From the NCBI GenBank assembly GCA_934444485.1, contig CAKSCN010000001.1:1-64000 (forward strand): 64,000 nucleotides of DNA. The letters are read 5' to 3'. Made by a program: the position numbers and the translations under genes. Under the pieces are notes generated by a model. The model saw only the letters and a program-made list of their open reading frames with translations, was not told the origin of the DNA and did no database searches. This DNA comes from an uncultured Eubacteriales bacterium (GTDB lineage: Bacteria; Bacillota; Clostridia; Oscillospirales; CAG-382). Positions 56,893-64,000 of the stretch are shown here, piece by piece (position 1 is the first letter of the stretch; every line of letters starts with the position of its first letter).

Positions 56893-57060
56893 TGCGACAT
56901 CGACAGCGACGGCAGAGTGGGACTTTCGGACACGTGAGCTTGCGAAAATGCTCAGCGACTGAGGAAAACCTAAGCGTGTGTTCGGATAAAGGTATCCGTA
57001 TATCAAATGCGTACACGCATAATAAATGCGCACCTCAAAAACGAGGTGCGCTGTCTTTTT
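56893..57060 (+). pseudogene. Remnant of a dockerin gene 3' end with its terminator
   Basis: Starts 14 bp after the lysozyme gene stop. 56893-56962 is clearly related to the last dockerin repeat of the GH2 gene (27120-27194): it reads CDIDSDGRVGLSD, then breaks at a premature TGA. 57007-57060 matches the region after that gene (GTACACGCATAATAAATGCGC). The copied terminator GCGCACCTC/GAGGTGCGC (57028-57051) plus CTGTCTTTTT is intact and could now end the lysozyme transcript. Confidence 0.8.
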
Positions 57061-57341
57061 GTTCGTGCTGTTCTGCGTTCGATGTGATACCACTTCTCCG
57101 AAGACGTCCGACTCATTCATTGCAAGCTGCCGCCACACCGCCGCTACGGAAAATTACCACGGCGTCGCCACAAATGAAATCTGTATTAGAGGTGGTTCGT
57201 GGCTATTGCCCGGACAAGCGATTTATATTCTCCTGCCACCGGCGAGAGCTTATAAATTTTACACGAGTGGGTACCGCCGTGCCCTGCTTGCCATGTATGT
57301 TTGCGTCGCTATTATGGTTCCTTGCGGCACACGCAACAGTC
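57061..57341. other. Gap with a possible decayed coding fragment
   Basis: No intact gene. In one plus-strand frame, about 57160-57290 reads NYHGVATNEICIRGGSW and later TSGYRRALL, vaguely like the RGGSW...GxR core of sulfatase-modifying/C-type-lectin folds, but without a start or full domain. Otherwise nothing recognised. Confidence 0.3.
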
Positions 57342-60300
57342 TTACAGTGATTTCATCACATCAAGTAAATGCTGATAGCTGTCAACATCATGGTACTTGA
57401 CATTTTCGGTAGAAATCTCATTAAAGAGTTTTCTTGCACAGGAAATCTTCGCTTTTTCAATGGGCTTCAAGCTCAAGCTTTCCATCGTACCCTTAGTCTC
57501 GGCGATAAAGTAGATGTGTTTTACCGTTCCCTCGTAGAAAGCGATTGCCCAGTCGGGCGAATAGTTTCCGACCGGAGTAGGAATATGGAATCCTCTCGGC
57601 AGTTTTGCATACACGCATACTTCCTCGGCATTATCCAAGTCCTCGGCAAATCGGCGTTCCACGCTTTTTTCGGCGTAGCCGTCGGTAAATACATAGTCTT
57701 GAATATGCTTTGTCGCCTTGAAAGCCTTGTCAATGCTCGTCAAGGTCTTTTCGGCAGTAAAGATGGTGCTGTCATACTCGCCCTCAATTTGGTCGTAAGA
57801 AATGTGTTCAACAATCATCGTTGCCTTTTGCTCGTTGATAAGGCGAATGACTTTGGCGATAAATTCTTCCGGATTTGCTTTGTACATAGCAAACTTTACC
57901 GGCGAGATACCTTTGATAATTTCTACGACTGTCTTTCTTGTCAAAACTGTTCCTTCCGCAATTTTGCCAACAAGGTCGTATTTGATTTGGCTTACCTCGC
58001 CACGCTTCAGCGTAGTCGTGCGTGTCTTTGCTGTCTTAAATGCTTCGCCACGCTCCAAGGCGTTTGCGTCCATTTCATCTGTCTGCTCGCCTTTAGAAAC
58101 CGTGTAGGTCAGCTCGGAAACAAACAGCTCGCTGTCAATATGCTTGATGGATTTTTGGATTAACTCGGCACTATCGAACGAAACGGTATAGGCGTATTTA
58201 TGGTTGATCTGCTTCCATAGTGCTTGAAATTCTTTCTTGGCAAAATTATCATTAAGCGGATTTCCCTTGATTGCGGATTCGTGACCATCCGAGAACATAT
58301 CATCAAGAACGGAATCATCGTATACCGATTGAATCAATGTCTGAATTCCGTCATTCATCGGTGCCAGCTCTGCCGGAAGCGGAGCAAGCGTTCCCATTTT
58401 CAAATCCATGCGATACTTGTCCGTAACCTTGCGATCCATGTCAACATACCGGTTGGCAATCAGATAGAACTCGATAGCGTTTGCCGTCTTATCATCAATA
58501 ACAGTAGGCTTACCGTCCACCTTGACAAACTTGCCTTTGAAGTATTCGCTGGTAGCAGCCGTCGGTCTGTCATACAGAACCTTCTTGATGTCAGCTTGCA
58601 GGTCAGCCACAAAGCCCTTGTAGCTCTCGCTTGCGATAACCGTCAGCTTGTTAATATCGTGGATTCTGTCTCCGAGGACTTCCGCATCCATTCTGTTTCC
58701 TGCCCGGTTTACGCAGAGACGCAGACCTCGCCCGACCTCCTGCCGCTTCTGTGTGGAGCTGTCGCTGTGTTTCAGCGTACAAATCTGGAACACATTCGGG
58801 TTATCCCAGCCTTCGCGCAAAGCGGAATGTGAGAAGATGAAGCGTGTCGGCTCGTCTAAGGAAAGCAGACGCTCCTTGTTCTTCAAAATCAGGTCGTATG
58901 CGGAAATATCATCCGAAAACTCGGAACCTCTTTTGAGTGCGGAGTTGATGCTGTGTCCGGTCTTTTTATCAATGCTGAAATAGCCTTTGTGAGTGTCGGC
59001 GACTTCAATGCTGCGGAGATATTTCTGATACGGCGTATCGAACAGAGTCAGATACTCGTTAAGAATGTTGTTGTATTCTTCTTCAAAGATACGCCCGTAC
59101 TCACCGAGCAGCTCGTTTCCGTCCTCATCATATTGGCGGTACTTTGCAACCTCGTCAATGAAAAACAGGGAAAGCGTTTTGATTCCCATATCAAAGAGTT
59201 TTTCTTCTTTCTCAAAGTGAGACTGTATGGTTTCTCTGATTTGGATTCGCCGCATATCCTGCTCTACCACATCACCGATAACCTCTCCTTGGCGAATAAC
59301 CATGCCATTCGTTAAAGTCACCGTGCCGTGAATCGGCTCAATGTCGGAAATGGTATAGCCGTTTTTGTATTGCTCCATTTCGCCGGACTTGTAATAGAGG
59401 TCGTCGCCGACGGCAAACTGAAACATTTTCCGTTTATGCCCGCTTTGCTGTGCCACTTCGATTTCAAGCTTTGCCATAGGCGGCTTGTTCGGAGAAAGCA
59501 CTATGTTTTCGAGATAGAGATACTGACTCGTGCCGGTAAGGTTCTTTACCTCAAAGCCCTTGACCTCAATCTTCTTGACGAGTTTCTTATTAAACGCATC
59601 CAAAGCGTCAAGTACATAGACAAGGTTGTGCTGCTTGGCGTGCGTGGCAGAGTAGTTCAAGCTGAACAGCGGATTGAAGTTCTGCAGTGCTTTCTGCGTG
59701 ACCTCACCGCCCATTTTCTGCGGTTCATCCAAAATGATAATCGGTCTGTTCGCCTTGATAACATCAATCGGACGGCGGGAACCGAATTCATCACGTTTGG
59801 AATAAATTATACGGGCTTCCTTGCTCTTGCCGTCCTCTTTCAAGGAAGAAGCGAACGCCTGCGTATTGATAATCATGACATTGATACCGGAGCTTGACGA
59901 GAAGTTATCCAGCTCGTTTAAGTTGGAGCTGTTGTAGATGAAGAACCGAGTCTTCTTGCCGTACTGCTCCATAAAGTGGTCTGTTGTAATCTGGAAAGTC
60001 TTATTGACACCCTCACGGATAGCAATAGAGGGAACGACCACAATAAACTTGCTCCATCCGTAAAGCTTGTTCAGCTCAAACATGGTCTTGATGTAAACAT
60101 AGGTTTTGCCCGTACCGGTCTCCATCTCTATATCGAGAGAACAGCGTCCGACGTTTCCGATGAGCTTGTCCGAAACTTTGATGTTGTTCTCGTTCTGAAT
60201 AGCACGGATGTTATCAAGCAACTGCTCTTTTGTCAGCTCAATCTCTTCATTCTTGTAGCCGTTGCTCAACAGATCGTCTTCATTATCCGTCATATCAAAA

Positions 60301-60440
60301 CTACTCTGTTTATTTGCCTGCGGCTTGCCTAAATCCGGGGTATAGAAAACCTTGTCGTGGTGAGGCTGTCCGCTGAATACACGAGCGACCGCTTCAACTG
60401 CTTCGGTTTGATACTGCTGTATCTTAAAGTTAAATTTCAT
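57342..60440 (-). CDS. res: Type III restriction endonuclease, Res subunit
   Basis: 1032 residues. Cuts DNA after ATP-driven movement, in complex with the Mod subunit. An N-terminal superfamily-2 helicase core has Walker A METGTGKTYVY (about 107-117), DEPQKMGG as the DExx box (about residue 235), and helicase motif VI-like SSTQKRQEVGRGLRL (about 575-590). The C-terminal PD-(D/E)xK nuclease is visible as NYSPDWAIAFYEG and IAETKGTM (about 958-982). Length is usual for Res. It is last in the operon, overlapping the preceding gene by 11 bp. Confidence 0.94.
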   Translation of the reverse strand: MKFNFKIQQYQTEAVEAVARVFSGQPHHDKVFYTPDLGKPQANKQSSFDMTDNEDDLLSNGYKNEEIELTKEQLLDNIRAIQNENNIKVSDKLIGNVGRCSLDIEMETGTGKTYVYIKTMFELNKLYGWSKFIVVVPSIAIREGVNKTFQITTDHFMEQYGKKTRFFIYNSSNLNELDNFSSSSGINVMIINTQAFASSLKEDGKSKEARIIYSKRDEFGSRRPIDVIKANRPIIILDEPQKMGGEVTQKALQNFNPLFSLNYSATHAKQHNLVYVLDALDAFNKKLVKKIEVKGFEVKNLTGTSQYLYLENIVLSPNKPPMAKLEIEVAQQSGHKRKMFQFAVGDDLYYKSGEMEQYKNGYTISDIEPIHGTVTLTNGMVIRQGEVIGDVVEQDMRRIQIRETIQSHFEKEEKLFDMGIKTLSLFFIDEVAKYRQYDEDGNELLGEYGRIFEEEYNNILNEYLTLFDTPYQKYLRSIEVADTHKGYFSIDKKTGHSINSALKRGSEFSDDISAYDLILKNKERLLSLDEPTRFIFSHSALREGWDNPNVFQICTLKHSDSSTQKRQEVGRGLRLCVNRAGNRMDAEVLGDRIHDINKLTVIASESYKGFVADLQADIKKVLYDRPTAATSEYFKGKFVKVDGKPTVIDDKTANAIEFYLIANRYVDMDRKVTDKYRMDLKMGTLAPLPAELAPMNDGIQTLIQSVYDDSVLDDMFSDGHESAIKGNPLNDNFAKKEFQALWKQINHKYAYTVSFDSAELIQKSIKHIDSELFVSELTYTVSKGEQTDEMDANALERGEAFKTAKTRTTTLKRGEVSQIKYDLVGKIAEGTVLTRKTVVEIIKGISPVKFAMYKANPEEFIAKVIRLINEQKATMIVEHISYDQIEGEYDSTIFTAEKTLTSIDKAFKATKHIQDYVFTDGYAEKSVERRFAEDLDNAEEVCVYAKLPRGFHIPTPVGNYSPDWAIAFYEGTVKHIYFIAETKGTMESLSLKPIEKAKISCARKLFNEISTENVKYHDVDSYQHLLDVMKSL

Positions 60441-61098
60441 AGTCAGACACCTTTATTTCAAGTTTACTTGTAATAAACTCAATAGTCTTATTACCATGCG
60501 ACGCTGAATCAAGATTAAATATTTCTTGAATTGCATGAATATTGGCATCGTGTTCATCAAAGAAATATGCCAAATCTCTAACAGCCTTCAGAGCATTTTC
60601 TGCAGTATTTATATCCAAGTCTAATTCTATATATTTTGTTATATCAAAATCAGAATTAAGAATTGCTTTAGCATCTGTGCCTCGACTTTTGGGATGAACG
60701 CATTTGTTACGATTTTCAACCAAAGCAATTAAGCCTGAGTAGTATGGCTTGCTTTTATTTATTTCAACTTTCAATAATTCTTTGGATATGTGTTCAAATT
60801 TACATATCGTCGGACGCTTTTCTAATTTCCCATAAAAATTTTCATCCCCCAAGCATGCGGCTGCATAATCATTTAAAAACGCTTCAATGCACATAGCGGA
60901 AAATACAACAGCAGTTATGCTTAATTTATAAATGCTTCTGTATTTTGTAAGCAAATCGTTTATGTCTTCGGTAGAGGTAGTCATTTTGTCTAATCTCTCT
61001 GCACAGTAGTAAGCATTCACAGCCATCTCACAATACATCGCAGATAAACAATTAATTCTTATCTGAGAATATATTGGATAAATACCTTGTTTTTCCAT
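60430..61098 (-). CDS. HEPN-like protein between mod and res
   Basis: 222 residues, mostly helical. AMCIEAFLNDYAA (about 69-81) and NRNKCVHPKSRG (about 129-140) fit the HEPN pattern, including an R-x4-H motif (Arg130, His135), the catalytic signature of HEPN ribonucleases. Start 61098 (MEKQGIYPIY) has a GGAAGGTG site; the frame is open 18 codons further into mod without a better site. It lies 1 bp beyond the mod stop and overlaps res, so it is translationally coupled. An RNase or abortive-infection role is inference from fold and place. Confidence 0.6.
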   Translation of the reverse strand: MEKQGIYPIYSQIRINCLSAMYCEMAVNAYYCAERLDKMTTSTEDINDLLTKYRSIYKLSITAVVFSAMCIEAFLNDYAAACLGDENFYGKLEKRPTICKFEHISKELLKVEINKSKPYYSGLIALVENRNKCVHPKSRGTDAKAILNSDFDITKYIELDLDINTAENALKAVRDLAYFFDEHDANIHAIQEIFNLDSASHGNKTIEFITSKLEIKVSDYEI

Positions 61099-61099
61099 A

Positions 61100-63085
61100 T
61101 CACAGCACCTTCCTAACTGTTGACGGACTAATCGAAGCGAAAATCTGGTCAAAGTTCGTCAGCACAGAATCGCTTGCCATACCGCTGTCACGGAACACGG
61201 CATAATAAGGCTGTTCCTTGGCAATAGCCGTAACGACCTCATCGGAGATGTTGTTATCGAAGCAGGCATACAGGAAACCGTCCGCCACATTGAACACCTT
61301 GCATCCGCCGATAGTGGTCTCCTCAATTTTGGAGGAAAGAAGTATGCCGAGGTCGAGCATGACCTGGAAAAGCAGATCTTCGGGAGTCCTGTCTTCCTTT
61401 ATGTTGTCAGTCAGCTGATCGAACATACTGATTTCATAATCGTCAGGATTGTAATACACATCTCTCATGTTGGAGGTATCACACTTCAAAACACGGAAAC
61501 CGACATCTAATGCAGAATTCTTAATGCATAATTCATAATTATCGCATTCCGTCATCTTACACTTTTCATTATGCATTATGCATTGTGAATTATGAATTAT
61601 TTGCGCCCCGGCACGGCGGATGCGCTCCTTGCCGATTTCGCATATATCACGATAACCGTTTTTGAACGCTTCACTCTTTTCATCGGTCTTTTCCGGAAGC
61701 TGAACCATAATGAACTTGCGGTGTCCGCCATCCTCAGCATTCAGTTGCATAACAGCGTGGGCAGTGGTTGCAGAGCCGGAGAAGAAGTCGAGCACAATGG
61801 AGTTTTCACTAGATGCTATACTGCAAAACAATTTTATAAGTTTTGAAGGCTTAGGAAAGTCAAAAACACCTATTCCCAATAAATCTTGTAACTCTCTTGT
61901 CCCTTTTATTGAAATATACTCCTTATCTATCAATACAGTTTTGGGCATTTCAGTTAATTTTCGCATTTTTTGATAAATTCGTATAATTCCATCAGAGCCC
62001 TTTCTTGCAATTAAATCGGACAACTGCCTTGAAGCTTTTTCGTTTTTTCCCCATCTCCAGACGCTGTCAAACCCGTTTACAGAAATAGGAAATACCTCTT
62101 TATAATTCATCTTTTTTTCAAGATATACATTACAAAATCCGTTTTCATCCTCAGATAACAAATCAACATAAAATGGATATCTTAGATTAGGACGATTAGT
62201 AGAGTTAAAAGCTCGTGCATTTTGATTTCTCAAATCTTGAAGATTGAATCCTCCTTTTTCGTCTTGAAATTGAAATTTCTTTCCTTCTATTTCCATTTCA
62301 TTTAACGATACTATTTCAATATTTTTTGCATAAATTACAACTTGCTCATGTGTTTTTGCAAATCCTCCATATCTTCTTCCTTCTGTTTTAACTATTATTG
62401 TCGTTAATGCTATAAAATTTATTTCACCAAATATTTCATCACAAAGTTTTCTTAAATTATCAACTTCATTATCATCAATACTTATAAAAATAACACCATC
62501 ATCAGACAGCAAGTCCTTTGCCAGCTTCAATCTCGGATAAATCATATTAAGCCAATCGGTATGGAAACGACCGTTGCTTTCGGTGTTCTGCACCATACGG
62601 TTGCCGTCCTCATCGTATTGTCCGCTGTTTGCAAGATACTCATCCGTACTCTGAGCAAAGTCATCCTCATACACAAAATCATTTCCCGTATTGTACGGAG
62701 GATCTATGTAAATCATCTTGATTTTGCCGAGATAGGTTTCCTGCAATAGCTTCAGCACTTCAAGATTGTCGCCCTCAATATAGAGGTTTTCGGTGGTATC
62801 AAAGTCCACGCTTTCCTCACGGCAGGGACGGAGCGTTTTGGAAATGGGAGCGTTCGCCAGCAGGACGGACTTCCTCTTGTCCGGCCAGGTGAACTGATAG
62901 CGTTCCTCTTTTCCGTCAACAACCTTTGTGCCTATTTCCTGCATCAGCACATCCTTGTCAATGGCACGAACCACTTCGCCGTTCTCGTCAATCGTCTCCG
63001 TAACGGCGTTCGGGAACATCTCCGCTAACTTCTTGAAATTCTCATCGGCTTTGTTCGCCGTTTGCATTCTTAATTTATCACTCAT
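61100..63085 (-). CDS. mod: Type III DNA-methyltransferase, Mod subunit
   Basis: 661 residues. Methylates adenine in the recognition site and gives specificity to Res. Motif IV DPPYNTG (Asp128-Gly134) precedes the SAM-binding motif I DFFSGSATTAHAV (about 430-445), the beta-class order of type III Mod proteins. The middle region (about 220-400) is AT-rich in codon use and is the expected target-recognition part. At about residues 493-510, NSQCIMHNEKC is encoded by a CATTATG/AATTATG repeat like those seen between genes. Start 63085 overlaps the upstream gene by 4 bp. Confidence 0.95.
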   Translation of the reverse strand: MSDKLRMQTANKADENFKKLAEMFPNAVTETIDENGEVVRAIDKDVLMQEIGTKVVDGKEERYQFTWPDKRKSVLLANAPISKTLRPCREESVDFDTTENLYIEGDNLEVLKLLQETYLGKIKMIYIDPPYNTGNDFVYEDDFAQSTDEYLANSGQYDEDGNRMVQNTESNGRFHTDWLNMIYPRLKLAKDLLSDDGVIFISIDDNEVDNLRKLCDEIFGEINFIALTTIIVKTEGRRYGGFAKTHEQVVIYAKNIEIVSLNEMEIEGKKFQFQDEKGGFNLQDLRNQNARAFNSTNRPNLRYPFYVDLLSEDENGFCNVYLEKKMNYKEVFPISVNGFDSVWRWGKNEKASRQLSDLIARKGSDGIIRIYQKMRKLTEMPKTVLIDKEYISIKGTRELQDLLGIGVFDFPKPSKLIKLFCSIASSENSIVLDFFSGSATTAHAVMQLNAEDGGHRKFIMVQLPEKTDEKSEAFKNGYRDICEIGKERIRRAGAQIIHNSQCIMHNEKCKMTECDNYELCIKNSALDVGFRVLKCDTSNMRDVYYNPDDYEISMFDQLTDNIKEDRTPEDLLFQVMLDLGILLSSKIEETTIGGCKVFNVADGFLYACFDNNISDEVVTAIAKEQPYYAVFRDSGMASDSVLTNFDQIFASISPSTVRKVL

Positions 63086-63855
63086 TTGGGAGTCCCCTCT
63101 TTCTTGTTTATATTATTTATACATTGCTGTAGGATATAATTTTTGTCCTCTGTATGCCATTTTAAATATGACGCATTCAAATTTTTTATAAGGTTATCAA
63201 TGAGATTACTACACAGTTTTATTTTTTCTTTTTCTATTTTACTTCGATCATTATACACATAAGAATCTATCTTTAAAGGGAATCGTGCCTCTTCCGCGAG
63301 ATTTTCCATGCTTAAAGCTTCTGACAAATTAGTGTAGTTTTCTTTTATTGCTTTTAAGTATTCTTCGCCATTTTCTAAAACGGAAAACCATAATTTTATT
63401 TCTTTGTCATCAAATAAACCATTTATATTGTGATTGGAAATTTTTAATTCTTTAACATTTGTCGGCGACAAATATTTAATAAGTTCTTTGCTATCTCTTC
63501 CCAAACAAACAGTGTTGTAAATGTCGATCTTCGCCATTTTTAAAAATAATTCGGTCGTATGATGCATTAGGAAAACTGTTGGAAGAAGTGAGAAATAATT
63601 CAGTTGTTTCGATAATACTTCTTGCTGTTTTGATGTTGCCACCAGATATGCGGTAAAATATTGCTGAAATGCATTGCTTATCAATTGCCTATCTTGCATC
63701 AGTTCTCCGAAGATCAGCTTTAAAATTTCTTCAGTTGAGATACTATCCTTTTTCTGCTCAGTCAAGCAAGTTTCAACCTTATTCCAATATTCGGCACTAG
63801 AACGACTCTCGTTACGTGCTTTTTCAAATATTTCTTTTAGTGTCACTTCACCCAT
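63082..63855 (-). CDS. Unknown helical protein, possibly HEPN-like, upstream of mod
   Basis: 257 residues, all-helical and Lys/Glu-rich. LMHHTTELFLKMAKI (about 97-110), followed by GRDSKELIKYL and SNHNINGLFDD, resembles the HH.TELFLK...HxLxxLF layout of some HEPN-domain proteins, but no Rx4-6H motif is obvious. GAAAGGA precedes the ATG. It overlaps mod by 4 bp, so it belongs to the restriction-modification operon. AT-rich codons match the middle of mod and the gene at 60430, unlike the res end. Confidence 0.6.
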   Translation of the reverse strand: MGEVTLKEIFEKARNESRSSAEYWNKVETCLTEQKKDSISTEEILKLIFGELMQDRQLISNAFQQYFTAYLVATSKQQEVLSKQLNYFSLLPTVFLMHHTTELFLKMAKIDIYNTVCLGRDSKELIKYLSPTNVKELKISNHNINGLFDDKEIKLWFSVLENGEEYLKAIKENYTNLSEALSMENLAEEARFPLKIDSYVYNDRSKIEKEKIKLCSNLIDNLIKNLNASYLKWHTEDKNYILQQCINNINKKEGTPK

Positions 63856-63863
63856 GAAGATTA

Positions 63864-64000
63864 TTATCCTTTCAGCATTTTTATTCTTTGTACAATTTCA
63901 AACTTCTTCCTCGGCTGTTTCTCATTCCTTGCCTGCTTTTCGAGCTTTTCAATTTCCTTTAGGAGCTTTTCCCTGCGTTCATCAACGGCAATCTGCTCAT
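63864..64000 (-). CDS. 3' end of a further gene in the type III operon (partial, DUF4391-like?)
   Basis: Only the last 45 codons lie in the window; the start is beyond the right edge. The visible tail is a charged helix (EQIAVDERREKLLKEIEKLE ... QRIKMLKG) ending in TAA at 63864-63866, 8 bp before the next start. DUF4391 proteins often precede mod in type III systems and end in such a coiled coil; this is a guess from position and composition. Confidence 0.5.
   Translation of the reverse strand, partial: EQIAVDERREKLLKEIEKLEKQARNEKQPRKKFEIVQRIKMLKG

Noticed and set aside
1..64000. tRNA, rRNA or phage structural genes
   Set aside because: None seen in the gaps by eye. The phage-type lysozyme domain at 53.7 kb is in a surface protein with a signal peptide, not in a prophage.

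Overview
The window looks like a chromosomal segment of an anaerobic, Gram-positive gut-type Clostridia, probably in or near the Oscillospirales/Ruminococcaceae. The reasons are a SAM-I riboswitch on metK, a T-box leader on pheS, AGGAGG-type ribosome binding sites, dockerin and cohesin modules, BspA-like leucine-rich repeat surface proteins, a PduL/Fe-S scaffold/GGGtGRT operon, and intergenic spaces full of modular hairpin repeats. I cannot assign a species. The first 30 kb look GC-richer than the 32-57 kb surface-protein block, which may have a different history.

1-12.5 kb: housekeeping genes (metK, a YfbR-like nucleotidase, a GH36 alpha-galactosidase, an HAD phosphatase, proA, a DUF218 membrane protein, an MDR oxidoreductase) are separated by long non-coding stretches. 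These stretches hold copies of a 300-700 bp multi-hairpin element that starts just after a stop codon and runs in the direction of the upstream gene. 11-15.5 kb: a minus-strand envelope block holds a BspA/SLH surface protein, two small secreted proteins, a DUF4367-type membrane protein and an ECF sigma factor. An identical 33-bp promoter-like sequence precedes both the sigma operon and the secreted-protein operon. 15.7-16.1 kb: a probable type I toxin-antitoxin locus. 16.8-22 kb: T-box, pheS, yitT and pheT. 22-27 kb: an AraC regulator divergent from a dockerin-bearing GH2 enzyme. 27.7-30.1 kb: the pduL operon. 30.2-31.9 kb: a frameshifted BspA-like protein.

32-57 kb is the most striking region. 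A 3658-residue secreted subtilisin/leucine-rich-repeat protein is divergent from a cluster encoding an amidase with a dockerin, an O-antigen-ligase-like membrane protein, a cohesin-Ig-cohesin-dockerin protein, a second cohesin protein with a stalk domain, and a lysozyme with a dockerin. A palindromic operator-like sequence is present once before each of the two divergent genes. Taken together this looks like a cellulosome-style cohesin/dockerin assembly built from cell-wall hydrolases rather than plant-fibre enzymes (inference). A broken copy of a dockerin 3' end with its terminator follows the cluster.

57.3-64 kb: a type III restriction-modification operon (res and mod) with two extra genes that look HEPN-like, and the end of a further gene running off the right edge. 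The mod gene has an intergenic-type short repeat built into its reading frame. I saw no rRNA, tRNA, CRISPR array or transposase.
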